64,000 bases of DNA from Gavia stellata. Lineage: Eukaryota; Chordata; Aves; Gaviiformes; Gaviidae. The DNA is taken from positions 11,570,430-11,634,429 of the forward strand of contig NC_082595.1 of the NCBI RefSeq assembly GCF_030936135.1, in the 5' to 3' direction. The position numbers and the translations under genes were made by a program. Every line of letters begins with the position of its first letter. Positions within the stretch are counted from its first letter, which is position 1. This document shows, piece after piece, positions 47,501 to 62,500 of the stretch. The notes beneath the pieces are model-generated. The model was not told the DNA's origin. It worked only from the letters and a program-made list of their open reading frames with translations, and ran no database searches.

Positions 47501-50500
47501 AGGTACCTTTTAACAACCTGCCAGAGAACAAGATGATAGCAGAGCACCATACTTGTCCCACACACAGAATGCCATGACTTGAATTCCAGGCGTGGAAACT
47601 TTTTACTTATAATAACAAGAGGAACAGATTTTTTTTTTTTACTTTTTTTTTTGATGTTTCTTACTGGTGCTGCAGTTGCATGCATAGCTACACCAAATGG
47701 AATGTACCAGTCCTAACAGCGTTCTTGTAACCACTGCTGGCTCTATGCCTGCAATAAGCTTGTCTGGCACTGGAGGGAAAATGAAGGGGAACAGACTGCA
47801 GCAAATGGAAAAAACAATTGACAGAACAGAAATAACCTTACCATTTTCTGTACAAATATGAAATCTTTGCTGTAGGTGGACAATGCTTCTTTGAACAGCC
47901 TCCTTTCTTGATGCGTCCATTTGTCAGAGCCTTAAAAAAAAAGAGTGAATTCATTACAAGTGATAAAAACCTATCACCTTTATGTTGGTGTAGTAGCTGA
48001 AGCAAACTCAGGAAACCTCAAGCACATGCTAGTGATTGCTGCTACCCAAATAGAAGTAATGGCTGTGCTGACTCAGACCTCGAGTCCATCTCACCCATAT
48101 TCAGTCTCCAGCAGTGGTCACAGGCAGTTGCCTAGGAAACAGTAAGATCAGGGCAAGCAAATACAATGCCTCTCCCTAATTTTTCCCTAACCTCTGACCG
48201 CTTTCGGCACAGGGGATTTCCTGAGTCTGTTGCAATTTGCGTATTTAGTAACTATGCTTCAAGTGCTGACCCACTCTTCCTTTCAACCGATTAAACTTCT
48301 TGCACCCAGAACATCCTTTGCCAAGGAGTTTCACAGATCAGTAGACTCTCCGCACGAAAAGCCACCTCCTTTTCTTTGTTTCCTGACTCCCAGTAGCTTC
48401 ACTGGATGACCCTTCGTCCTTCAATCCTGACCATCATCTCCATGCTATTCAGTATTGCATGTCCTTTCTCTCACTCTCACACCTTTGGTACTGTCCCTCT
48501 CTGAACCTTTTCCAGTACTAAAACATTCCTATAGAGATGAAGGGACCAGAAAGGCACATAATAGTCAACATATAAGCAATCCACAGACTTGCACAGTGGC
48601 ATCACTGTGTTCTCTATCCTCTTAACATTTGACTTGTGTTTTTTTCAGCTGTTGTAAAATACAGAGCTGATGCTTTCATAGAACTAGCTTTATAATCCCA
48701 AGGTCTCACTCTAATTGAGAAGTGTCACCACATAGCTAGCTCATAATTTTGTATGTAAAGCTTGTATTCCTTATTCCCCTATATGCCACTTTACATTCAG
48801 CTACACAGAAGTTCATCTATCATTTTGTTCTTCAGACAGTAACTCTTACAAGGTCCTTTTGCAGCTCTTCACTTGCATGGCTTGAGGTAAGACACTTAAA
48901 TCCTCTGTGATAGAGACCACAAGTAGATAGAGATTGTAGCAATGCGCAATATGTGCAAAGTTCTTTCTGATCATTTAACCGAAGCTGTATATAAAATTTC
49001 AAATAGTTATTCTGTGTTGCTTCACCAGCCTAACTGCCTATGAAAATATGAAATCAACATTTAAATTGAAATTAATTTGTGCTTCCTCAGTATTAGTCAA
49101 ACAGAAAGAACACAGGATTGCTCTGCTGCATCAGTGTCCTGGTTGTAAGAGTGGGCAGCATTACATACATTAAAGGAAAAATATGCAGGAAGCCATAAAG
49201 CAGATGCCTTTGAAAGGACTTACACTATGAGAAGATTCTACTTCATTCTGTCTGAGAGTTTCTGAAACAGCTATAACTTTTATCAAAAGAAATCCCTAAT
49301 ATTCCTATCAATGTTACCATTCTCCATAGAAATGCTTGCCTCTGCACTGAATTCAATTAACTTGAGCTTGGCACCATGTATGGCATTGAACTCTACAGGT
49401 TACTGTAAAAAATAGATTTTTTTTTTTTTTTTATTAACTGCAAATGTTTTGGGTTTCAGTTTCAACTCCCAGGCTCACAAGCTTAGAGCAGGTATCTCAC
49501 CGTTCCATCATATGCTGAAAACTACAAAATTAACTTTTCTGCAACCTGTTTTCTGCAGGCTTTTCCAGTACTGGATATAAGCACGCATTAGTTATTTCCA
49601 CAGAGATTTACACTAAAGCTCTCTTAAGTGTCAGAGAAAGGCACTGGCTTGAAGCCATGAGTTTTATTTATTCTGTTATCACCCAAAGATCTTTTCGCTG
49701 ACATGCTGCCTTGCCATCTTTCCCACCCTGAACCAGCATCATTCCCTTCTTACACAACTTGCCAGTCATTTGCATTTGCCCTCCCTCTGGGCAGGGGTAA
49801 ATGCACTGATTCAGTCCAGAAGCCCCCCCTACTATGCCAAAGTATAACTTTAAAAAGCATGACAACACCAAAGGAGAGATTTTAGTTTTCAGCAAACCTC
49901 TCTAGTCATGCTCTCCTGCCTCTACCCCACCCGCCTGGAAAATAAGAAAAGAAAAAAAATAGTTCATGGAATGATTTTTTTATTGTACACCTAGGGAGGA
50001 TTTGGGCCTTACAGAGTTTCCCAATAGCTGTGGTATTAGCAGAGACCCTTACAAGATTATGCGGGTTAATTGGAAGTAACCTAATTAATAGAATAAATCC
50101 TGTGTAGGAAAAGAAACAGAAGAAAAGCTGTTTTTAACTCTGGTTGCTGGGAAACCGCTTTTGCTCTTGTTAGCTTGAGGGAGATATAGAGAACGTGTAT
50201 ATAGAGAGATATCTGCAATGCAGCAAGAAAGAATTTTGGACTTTAGAATACAGATCAAATTTTAAAGCTGATCTTTATGTTTAGACATTTATTCTACATT
50301 TTGTTTTATCTGCCATATTGTTTTTGCACTGATTAACTGACAATAAATATCTTCTGCAAATTGGGACTTTGGGCCCAATCTGCAGGTTTCAAGGGGGCTA
50401 CACCTACAACCAGGGAGCCTCCCTTGAGAGGTGGCTCAAATCCGTTACCTACCACATATGCTGGGTCTGATCCATATGCTATCACAGTATGTACAAGAAG

Positions 50501-53500
50501 TTTTCAGACTGCCTGAAGCACATTATTTCTGAGATCATCTCTTCTGCAGTTCTTACTGCAGGAGAACTTCAGACGTGAGAAATTCCACTGTTCAAATGAA
50601 AACAATTCAAGTGTTTTCAACAACGCTCCTCTTGTATGAGATATGTGTTACCTTTCTCTTCCCTAAAACACCATCCTGACAGATGGCAAAGCATTAGGAC
50701 AGAGATTAGGGTGTTCTTCCAAGCAGCCCTGGGTCAGCATGCCCAGCTTTCCTGGCACACAACAGAAAAGCCTCAAGTTTTACAACTTGCTTCCCCACAA
50801 GCCAACAGGTTTCAAAGGTGAGCTACTGGCTTGTACCTTCATTCGAGGGCAATGCTAAGGATGAGTTTGGATATTTATGGTTTGTGGTATCAGTTAATTC
50901 TCACAAGTCAGCGCCATGCTCTGTTTTGGTCTATTCTACCTTTAAATGTGGCAGTGCCTGAGAGCTGTGATTTCTGAGCAGATTTCAGAGCAGAAAGTCC
51001 AAAGAGTTAACCCAAACAAATGCCACCTGAAGTTATATTAAGCTATTCATGCACTAGGTTGTGAGAAATTCCCATATGCCTTGAGTGGCTGATTATCAAC
51101 CATAAATAAACTATTATTCAAGAGCTGCTTCATGGTGCTAGAGCATGGCTGTCAATGTAAGTTGCAATCACATGTTGCATTCAAGAGCATGAGTAATTAA
51201 TGCTTTGTCTTGTTATTTTATGGTACTTAAACCCAGACTGGTGAGATTTTGTTTCATGCTGTGATAAGCAGAATCAAACTTCCTTTCCTGCTTAAGAAGT
51301 AGAGATACACTGATGTCCACAGGTCTCAGCGCTAGTTAACAAGGATTAGCATCATCTCATGTGAAAGACTAAACTAAACAGTCTCTCCTGGCTCCTCCCT
51401 GGATCACAAAAAACACTTTCTGAAACTACTTTGAAGTTGCTTCAGTAAAGACTGTTCCTCCTCCTCTGCCACACAGGCAGAAATTTCTTATCTGCTCTAC
51501 TAAATTAGATCGCTCACTGAGGATGAGGCTGCTGGGATATCTCCTCATCTTCCTGCTCTCATGCCCTGGACTGTCTCACACATACGATTTGGTGTCATCT
51601 CTTCAGACAAGAGACCCTGGTCAAATTTCCTGGCTGACATCCTCCTTCGCCATCCACCCCCATGTCCACCCTTTGGACTGCAACAGACCTGTTAACAAAG
51701 GCACTAGGCATCTCCCCCAGCCACGACTGAAAACCTGATCACATTTATTCACTCTTATTATCAGCTGCCATCAAACATGTTTCTGTTCTTGTTCTCTGGC
51801 CAAGGGGTTAAGGAGTTGCTTTGCAAAAGAGTCCTTGTTACTTGGGAATCTTTCCAGTGAGCTGCTACAGCCAGGAAGTAGCTTGCTTCTATACTTACGT
51901 GCCACAATGACTACAACTGGAAACAAGTATGTGACCCTGGACATTGTGATTGACTGACTGACTTCACCATCAGAAGATTCTTGGCTTGTTTCCTACTGAG
52001 TCTAAACTGGAGATAAGTTCTTAAATCTCTTATGTAAAACCCTATTCTGTGTGTCCAAGCAGTTGTTAGCCACTACGAAGCATTACGTAATAACATGGAG
52101 GGCTGCAGAGGAGAGACATTTGCCACCTATGCTTAGGTAACATAACTTAAGTCCAATGGCTTAACACCACCTTGTGTATTTCACAGGGCATTTCTGCTTC
52201 ATCACCAAAATGCAGTTCTTGCTGTGTTTGTTAAAGAAGTCACTATCCCAGACCTTTTTTTTTTTTTTTTTTTTTTTTACTAGATCCATGCAAAGAGAAA
52301 CTCTGTATTCAGTACTAAGACACTAGTCAGAGTTACAGCACTGCCTCTTTGGAAGGATGCTCATGATTACCATATTCATTTATCATGCACCATCACCTCA
52401 GAAAAGGAAGACATGACGACAGACATTTACATACCAGAAAATGAAGACCTTACTACTAGTAAATTATAATCTACAAACAGCAGCAATTTTAAAAGGAGAT
52501 CAACAAATTAAAATTTAGTTTAAAAGAGGAAAAAAATTACTCAAGGCAGTTTTAAATCTGTAGAACCCTACACAGCAACATGGATGCAAATTTTCTGTAC
52601 ATCGTCAGTCAGGTGAAAAACTGCCAAACTTGTAACAAAAGGCTGTGGAAGTACCACTCAGCACTGCCCACATCACCTCTCTATTAGAGGCTGCCATCCC
52701 TGCAGCAGACAGCAGAGAGTGCAGCGTGATCCCATGCTCCAGCCTGGGATGCCAGCCTTGGACTCTAAAACCAGCAGATATGGAGATCACAAGCAAACCT
52801 ACCGGCGTAGTGGTAATTGGCCAAAGGATGACACTTCAACCTCACTGGCTTTCTCAACAGCAGCTTCTCAAGAGCAACCTAAATGAAAAAGCAGGGAAAA
52901 ACAGAATTAGCAAATGCAGTCAGCTGCTGCATACAACTGCATTTAGAAGATTATCTGGTACGAGGATATGAATTAATTTTCTCTCTTTTTTCTTTTCTGT
53001 CATACAAAATCACATCAAATTACTCCACGGCCCATTAACACTGTACCTCACAGAAAAGCACCTAATGCACACCTGTCCTGCCTTAATTAGCACAAATGTG
53101 GCTATTACTTAGCAACTTCCAGCTCTTCCCTCCCTTCTGCTTGCCACATACAAATACATTTATAGTGTTTGATTTGATAGTGTTAATTAATACTAATGTT
53201 TAATGGTTGGTTTGATAGCATTAATATTTATAGCATGAAGTCTTTCAGAATATCTGTTTAGGTCAACATCTGTCAGGAATGACAGCAAGTATAGTTAAAT
53301 CCTCCTTTGGATCAGGGAGACACATGATTTGTGGATCCCTAAAATTTTTCCTGTGATAATGCAGACCCCCCTGTATAGCAAATTGCACACCCTGACAGTC
53401 TTCAGTCACCTGTCTCAGACCCCTCACATACAGCTAACAGAGCCTAAGGTAACTAAAAAACACTGTATTAGACAATCCTGTGAAATTCATTCCAGCCCTG

Positions 53501-56500
53501 TGTTCTGTTGCACTCTGTTTTAAATTGGCTTTCCAGGAACTGGTGCAGGGCCTTGTCTTTCCCTAACACTGGGCAAAATGGATGTTTTGCCCTAGTTAAT
53601 AACATTCCCATCACTAAACTAATGCAAATATTTGAAATGCATTATTTATATGAGAACTGTGTGCAATTACCTCACAGTTCTGCACAAATAAGTAGATGTG
53701 ATTGCTGCTACAAAAAAGGGTTTTTATAAGGGCTAGAAGAGGACTAAGCTCTCTGTGACCAAATATAAAGCTTGTGAAATATCAGGGCTGCAGCAAGCAC
53801 CGGGAGACATTCAAAGCCCCAAGGCTATAAACTAAGTAATCTTATCTATATGAAATATACAGTAAGCCTTCAGAGAGGCACTGCTTTGAAATTTAAATTT
53901 ATTAAAGAATGAAAGGGAAAAGTCATTCCCCCCAAAAATGTTACAGGATGTTTAAAGCATCACTGCTAATCAATCAGAAGTCTCTTTTTTTATATAACCA
54001 TATCTAAATCCATTTAATAAAGCATGCTAATTTATCTGCATAAGAGGATCATATCTCCCCTTTCAGCTTCTTATCTTACCATAATATCTCCTTTCGCCTC
54101 AAAGAGAGAGTGCAAAGCATATTCTGAGTTAGTTCCTCCACCAGGTAACACGCTGGAACAGCTCATATTTAAAAGGTCTTCCACTGTCAGAAACAAGTCA
54201 ACATTTTACTGCTCATACAGTAGCCTGTCAGTCAAACATCCAGAGCCAAGGATGCCACTTAAAGACAATGTAGTTCAGGGCAACAGCTTTCATACTCTCC
54301 CTTCCCAGCACCTCATCTCCTGGTTTTAGGATCACTCACTGAGGAGGGGATGTCACGGGATTTGCAGAGTGCATCCTTGGGATGGAACACGCTACTGCAG
54401 AGCCAGAGATTGGGCTGTGAGGCAGTGGCTTGCACAGGCCAGTGATGTTGCTGTGCCAAGAAGGCTCCAGCCAGGGTAGAGAAACAGAAATGAATCGTGC
54501 TGGAAGCAGGAACCGGTAGAAGCTCAGGACTGGTAGAAGCCACTGAGCCCATCACATTTCCTCTCAGTTATGGTCACAGAACAGGCCCAGGAGCCGTCAG
54601 CTGCCTCTCCTCTGTGATCTCTGCCCTTACCAGGCAGTTCAGTACCCAAAAAACCACTTCCCAGCAACGATCTTTCCCCCTTGGCTACCAGGAAACAGAG
54701 CATCCAGACTTCACTTTAAATGCCACTATATAATGTTGTTGCTTTAAATCTGTAACATACAGTTCCGGTCTCTTGCTCTGCATTCTCAGTAATTAATTCT
54801 CTCTTGAACATTGTGTACAGTATACACATGAGAAATCAACATGAATTTCTTCAGCAGGCACAGGGTGACGTATGAACTTCTAAAATGGCAAACCATTGTA
54901 CCTCTTTGTTGGAAGACTTTGTTTTCCAGTTCTGGCCATGGTTTCCAAACCAAAGTAGCCTTGTGCACATCTTTCTCCATTAGCAATCTGTCCTGCAGCT
55001 CAGGAATATCAGCCTGGAACCTGGACCCAATATTGATTCGTCTATAAAGACAAATAAATAAATAAGTAAGTATTCAACTACACAATGTGCAGAAGAAGCA
55101 GAAGTCACATTAGCATTCACTTGGTTTCCAACAAAACTTTTATTACACTGGAGTGGCAGGAAATTGTGTCAGACTGCTTTACACAATGCTTTACTCTCAG
55201 TGGGGTAAGTACTTTAAATATTAGAGAGAACTGATCTCTCGGGGGAACCCAAAATTTCAATACACAATTTAAACGGAGACATCATACCTTACGGACAACC
55301 CAAGCTAGCCTACATGCGTGCTGACTAGCAAAGAGGCTAGATGCCAGAAACAATGACTTTCTGTTCCATAGACAATGGCACTCTTCAGCAGAGAGCAGAA
55401 AGAGACATGACTGCTGAGGAACAATCCTGTTTGCAGACTGCCCTGGGGAACCTACCAGGTAACACCTCTCCAAAGCTCCACAGTTAATATATACGAAAGC
55501 AAGAGTACTGGATCAGCATGTTCTCCTCTCGGCCCTCTTCCCAGCCATCGCTAACCCTTTTTTCACCTTCAGTGGCTCCCACCAAGCCTCTCCTAGCATT
55601 TTTGAGCTATGACATCTACATCTCCCCACAGCCACTTAGCTCCCAATGCCCTCAGCCACCAACCAGAGCAACCTTAAACGCATCCACCCTAACATGATTT
55701 CAGGCAGTTGAACACTACCTGCCCAGTTCAAAACACTTCAGGCCAAACACTCTAGGCTAGAGCCAGTCTCTAAAAGCAGTGACATAAACAATATTGTTTT
55801 TCTTACGGTTCAACAGTCTGTTCTCCAGGCCCAGGCGTCACTGGAATGACACTTCCATCAATACTATCTGAAACAGAGATTGGAGTTTGAATTTAAAAGG
55901 GTATTTTGGTAACAACTGTATCGCTGCTGATGCTCCACCTCATGGGCTGCATTGCCACCTTCCTATTAACATTACTTCAGTCTATTAAGCAAAAATTACC
56001 CTTTATCAATATTTAGACAGAAACAGTCTAAATTGTTATAGGTAACAAATGTCCTAACTTGCAGAGGTTTCTACTGCCCTGATCATTTATGATTAGACAC
56101 CTTTTCTTGTGAAGCAATGAACAACAAATACTTAAAATGAACCCCATGTCTCAAACCAGGTCTTTTCCCTCCACTTCAGAAGGCCCAGATGTAACAAGAG
56201 GCATACTGGTCCTTTCTTGAGGCAGACCACATTGACAGATCACAGCCTTACTCGCTGGTTAGGCTCCTCTATTCACTTTATGCTTTAAACACCACCTCTA
56301 CAAAATCCAAGGCAAAAACCCTGATAAAGATGGACTTTTCCTGTGAAGTAAAAAAACCAGCCATGCATGTGAGCACACGTAAAAATCACCGATGTGGTAA
56401 CACCAGAAGAGAGGACAGTAGTATTTACTACATACTGCCACTCTGTAAACGTAACACTTACTAGACCGACACAGGAGCACTCGTGGAGTAGGTGTCAGTG

Positions 56501-59500
56501 GAGTAAGTGGCAGCTGAGTATGTGAGGTGCTATGAGATGATGTAATAACACTGCTGAAGAGACCAGACCCTTGCCGAACTGGACTAAGCATCGGTGGTGG
56601 AGTGTATGGGGGGAGTTCATGTGTCCGGTCTAGCAGATGATCTCCGAGAACACGGGGAGAGCGAAGCTGACTCTGGTACAGGGTGGCACCGGAGTGGGAC
56701 ATGCTGAAGTTGAAGGAAGGAGGAGGTATGAACAGAGGTTCAGGTCTGTGCCGATACTTCTTCTTGTCCTGCAATGGTTTGAAGTTTTCTTCCAATTTTA
56801 CAGCACTTTGATGAGGTTTTTTGCTAATTTCCTAAATGAAAACAGACAGAACTTTAGTATTTAGGAATGCTTAAATGTGGTTTGCACACAATCCCCTACA
56901 GCTTAGGGCAACAGCCACACAAAAGCTGTTACCACCAGCCAGTTATTCAGGTACCACCATAATAAGCCTGGTCAGTACAGTATCTGGTGCTACACAGAAA
57001 TCTCAGGGGAGTGAGAAAAACCAGGACAAATTACCCTCACCTCCCTCAGCAAGCCCTCTGGGTCAAGGTAGGGCTGAGCCACAGGCACAGACATGGAGAG
57101 GCTGCTGCCAGCTTTTGAAGGTGCAGGGAATGGCTCTCCCAGGCCATCAGTCTCCCACACCCTTCTTCAGCTCCACCCGAACACCCTGTGCACTTCTCTT
57201 TGCACTGAACACACACAGGCTGTTAGGAGTTCCTTCATTAACCAGTCACAGTTTATTAGAAACTTTACATGAGATGTTTTCCAATGCATTTATTTTGTTT
57301 GACTAGGAAGGACACATGAGCTCAGTGAAGTTAGTGCAGTACTCAGCAGCAGGAAAGGAAGAAAAATGTAATAAATTCAAATTCTTTGCCTCTTATCACT
57401 ACATTCCCATCAGCTTGAGTACAGTCCAGCTGCAACAAATCTTGAGCTTAACCCTCTCCTCTTTCCTTGGAGGAAAAAGGGTAGTAGATGACCATTTGGG
57501 AAATTCACACACTGTAACATGCCTAGAAATCTAGAATTTTTATGTTAAAAATTATTTAACAATAAAACCCTAGAGTCCACAGAAGCAGAAGGCACAGAAT
57601 TTGCGCAAACTTGGAATCTGGATTTCTGGGGGGTGGGGGTGAGGTGGGAAGAAACAGGTTCTCAGGTTGTGCTTTAAGAACACACAAAAGCTGATATATG
57701 AACACAGTATTAAATATACTGCTTTCAGGTGTTCAGATTGTAGATCTTCTTTAGGATAAACTTCGAAAGCAGATGAAAATTTTTGACAGATAGGGTTACC
57801 CCAGAATGTCTGCATCATGTGGTAATTTCTACTACTAAATAAAGTAAATGACTACAATGGATGTTTAGACAACATACATCTTTACACCATGGGTGGTTCT
57901 TGAGAATCACATTCACCCAATAAAAATCATGTTAAAGGAGCATTAGCACTGTCACCCTTTATCCCTTATGCTAATACGTTCCAGCTTGTGGAAATGTTTT
58001 TGATTACAGGGGTCCTGTCCTCTCTGTTAGATCATGGCTGTATCCTCTCCAACAGCTGTTGACATTTTTTCTCTCCATAAAAAATAAGTTTTGGAAGAGT
58101 TTTCCTTTTGCATGAAAAACGCAGCTTTACAGAGACTTTTGTTGATAATAGACATTCAGAACAGTGAAAGGGTGAGGGTTACCTGTAACTATAGACAGTC
58201 CATCACGATGGCAAACATTTAGTGTTCAAAAAGGAAAAAGGGGAGAAAACCCGAAACTCAAGGGAAAAAAACAAACAAACAAACCAAAACCTAAAAAACC
58301 CAAAACCCAGAAGGCCAGGTCCAAGTCTTTGATTAAGGGCTCATTTTGTTCTGCTCTTTAAATGTGAAAGAGCTGGTAGTCCTTTCTCACCAGTGTAAAG
58401 CAAACCAACCAAGACAACATCTTAGAAGTCCTACACACCTCCATCTCCTACACTGCTTCACCTACAGTATACCTTAGCCTCAGTGTGGTTATGCCAACAC
58501 GACTTTCAAGAAAGATCACACTGAATATTAAAGGAGATCGTGATGTCCATGGGCTCTCAATGCAGAATCACCCCAATACTTTTCTGAAGCTCCATGAACT
58601 GATTCCCATTATCCAAGACTGAATGCATCCTTGTGGGCCCTGCTGCCACACCTTGCTAGATCCACTCTGAGCAGATCCTGATGGACCTCACTTGACTGCT
58701 AGCTTCAGCTCACCATCCTGTAGCCTTGCTCAATATTTAGTTTCCTTCTGCTGTTTGATTATACTTGAGCTTTGTGGGAGCTCTTCTGGACAGCTCAAAG
58801 CACAGTATAAATAAATGCAACACAGATCCAGTTCTTTGGTATTAAAAAAAAAGTCTTCAATGGCACAATCTCTTTACAGGAGAAGAGGGAACGGTAGATC
58901 TTTTGATCTTTGAATGTTTCCAGTGCTACTGCTTATATAAGAGACAGGATGCAGAGAGGAAACTGCTCGAGTTTAGTTTGCTTGGGCAATAACAAAGACT
59001 GCAAGCATGATTTTGAGTGAATGAATGCGCATTTAGCCAAACGCTTGCAGATTTAATCACAGTCACTTTACATACATTGCAGAAATACACAAGCCCAAGC
59101 CACCTACTCTGATGTCTCTAGAGAAGATCTCCCACTCAGAGCTCAAGGATTCAGAAAAGACTGTCCCTTTTCTCTCCAGAAACTAGAAATAGAAAAGAAA
59201 AATTGTACTGCTGAGTTACAAGCTAAGTATTGTGAGATGCTGGCTTCCACAGTAAAGGGGAAGTTAATGTGTAAAACCTCTGTCTGAAAGGAAGAGAGTA
59301 AAAGATTTTAAATATATATAAAATTAAGGTGTAAGTGAGTGAAGGGTCAGGAGGGGGGTGATAAATACACAAATATTATAAGGAGTCACTCATGATGGTA
59401 TATGCTGTCCCCTTGTTTGGCCATCAGCCTCACGAGGAGAAGGAAAAAAATAAAAGTTACAGGAGTATTTCTCTGCATTAAACAGATAATACCATACAGT

Positions 59501-62500
59501 ACTTATACTCCCCAGTGATCTCTTATCATGGCGCAGTCTGCAAGCACAGATTTGAAGGAACGAGCAGCATCTATTCCTACATTGGGATGTGAAATAAATA
59601 CTGCTTGCTCCAGGACTCTTTCAGGAAAACAATAAAGAGCATTCTCACATCTCATTCAAGCACTCATCAATTCCTCATGCTGCCTGACAATTTCAGTTTT
59701 ATGAGCAAAATGGAAGCACTAAGCATAGCAATTTTTCCCACACCAGAATTCCCAGTGATTAACCCTTAGATCTGATGCATGCAGAGAGAAAGGGAAAAAT
59801 GACTTCACTGCAAAACTCTGAGTCAGCAAGCTTCGTATTGGCTTAGAGCACACACTGTAAGCACTGCACAGAGCCCTCCTATCTTCAGCTGAAATAAGAC
59901 GCACATATATCTAACTTTAAAAAAACAGGAAGAAATAAAACTGCTGAATTTAAGCAATAACATAAAAACAAAGCAGCCTGAAAAGGAAAAAACAAAAACA
60001 GTAAAAAGATACTAAATCCCTTTGTTCTAGTGGGATAAAAGAATATCGCATTCCAATTTCAAATTATTTTTTTTCAACTGAGGTCTTGATTCCCCAGCAA
60101 AGGGAAAATTAGTATTTTCAGATGACTGAGGAAGAAATGCTATGATGCTACAAGGCCTTTTTTGTTTATTAGATATCATTAAGATTCCAGAAAATATTTT
60201 AAAATACAGATGTTTTAGAAAGTAGCAGCACTATAAGCAAAGGGATTTAACAAGCACAGCACAGTTAGTGGCAAGAAATGCAGCACTCACAGAGGATGAG
60301 CAGGGGTTGGCCACTTTTGGACTGCACGGTGGAGAGTAAGTCATCTTCACGAGAACGGGCATCTCATCATCTGACACAGAGTTGGCAGGCTTGTCTTTGA
60401 CTGTGGCAGTGCTGGCAGAGGGCTGCGTGCTGGGCTCGGGTGACAGAAGCTTTACAGGGACAGACACTGGCATGACGATGGGCGCAAGGCTATCCACCTC
60501 TTTAGGCTGCAGCTGCTGTGGTGGTTTCTCTCCTTCATCCTGTACAGACAATTAAAGGCTTTCAGCCCGAGTGAGGGAGGGCTACTTCTGGATTGATACA
60601 CTACGCAATGTATGCACCGTGGCTAAAAAGAAGTGGCCAGGGTTACAAAACACACAACGGCACTGCTTCTTGGACTCTTCATTTGCCCAGAACAAGGTTG
60701 GCAGATCGCTTATGACTCCTACATAGGATTCAGCTTTGGTGATAAATAACCACATTAAGCACCTTTACAAGGTAACTTGCAGGAGGGGAGATAAACATGT
60801 GCTCTTTTTATCACTATAAAGACAGAATTCTCCATCACCCACCTAAAAACAAAGACACAGATGATATAACTCTGGTAGCTCTTTGCCTTCCTGTGGTATT
60901 CCCCGTTAGAACGGAATTTCTAAAGTATCAGTACAGAGAAAGATTGACTGATGGGGCAAGTTATTTTTATGCAGAACAATTCAAACCCACATTTTTGGTT
61001 TGGTATTTGTTGATACCTATAGAACTAAAACACTTGGGAAGAAAGCTGTCAAAGATTCAACAATCCTGCTCCTTCAATTAAAGCCTGGGAAGGCTTCCAA
61101 TAAACATCCCTTAGTCATCCAAGTAGCCCAAATGGAAATGAGGAAGACTTGATGTTCCTGGTATTTCTAATATAACAAACAAACATGAGGGAAAAAAATT
61201 TAGATGCCCCTGACACAACTTTGTAGGGTGTTTTTGTAATGTGCAGAGAAACAGAGAGGGACAAACGCTGTTCTGTCCTCCACCACTGCCTCTGCCTTTA
61301 AAGTAAGACTTCTGGCCCACAAACTAGCAGAATCCTGTGCATTTCAACTTACACAGGGTATGACATAACAAAACAGTGCTGAGAAGAACAAGTTTTGACA
61401 GCAAAGCAAAGCATGGCAAAGCAAGCAAACACCAACACAGAAAGGAGAGAGCCAAATATTGAAGTAAAATGAACTGCTACCTGTTTGAAGTTAGGAGATG
61501 CTCTTACTCCTCCGTGTGACCTCATGTGACCATTTAGAGCAGGCAAACTCTTAAACTCCTTCAAGCATACTGAACACATTAATTTGTTCTTCGCGTCAGC
61601 TCTCTCAGGAAGTGTTTCTCTGTTCTGGCCACTATTTTTATTTTCATTTTTTTAGCATGGAACAGAAGAACAGACATTAGTTTGGCATGTTCCTTTTGTT
61701 GCAGAGGAAGCTTTTTAGTCAAGGAAGTCAGTAAAATTTTACAGCTAGATAGTTATGAAGCCACAAGTAAGCACAGGGTGAGTGCTGTGGAATACACAGG
61801 CAATAACCTAGATCAGCTGCTCCCAAGATGGGGAGAAGGAAGGTTTTGAATAGGACGTGCTCATTAAAACATGGCCCTCGGTATGGAAAAGTCTGACAAC
61901 CCAGGAGGTCTATCATTAGAGACCTACATTTCCCCACTCATGATAGCAGTTAAACAAGTACTTGGACACAATGCACCTACTTATGGTAGACAACTGTGCT
62001 GGAGGACACCTCAGCCCTTCAGAGGTGAGACCTTAAGAAAAACAGAAGATCCCTGCTGCCAAAGATATTATTCCAAGCCACGCATGGTCCTTTCTCTTAC
62101 AAATATAACACTGAGAGCAAACTGCTCCCTGGATTTTGCTTTTTCTTTGGTTCCTTCCCCCCCCCCCTTTTTTTTTTTTTAAAGACAAAGCATTTATTTG
62201 CTTTTATTGCTGGGGGGGGAGGGTGGAAATCACACAAACTTAAATTCAGAAAGCACAAAACTAAAGATGTTTCTAGAAGAGCAACAGCTATTACCTACCC
62301 AGAGCGCGTTCCCCTTCCTCTAAACTGCAGCACTCCTTTTTAATTTAAATATGAGAAGTACAAAGACAAAAAAAAATAATCTTTTAAAAATACCTTTGTT
62401 CTGGGGACAGCGGCTGCAGTCTGCCATCTGACAGTTGCACCTGCTATCAAAGGAGAAGAGGAGAAAAGAGGGGAAAAAAGATTTTTTCAGGAAATATTAA

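Larger units (their letters stand above)
47931..52802 (-). other. Largest TRERF1 intron in the window
   Basis: About 4.9 kb between the ELM2 and SANT exons. It contains the ancient LINE relic and T runs at 49417-49432 and 52255-52278. Nothing else was recognised. Confidence 0.65.

Noticed and set aside
59104-59182. Possible extra TRERF1 exon with AG and GT ends and an open frame
   Set aside because: Its 79 nt would shift the frame between exons that join cleanly without it, and no similar segment is recalled from human TRERF1.
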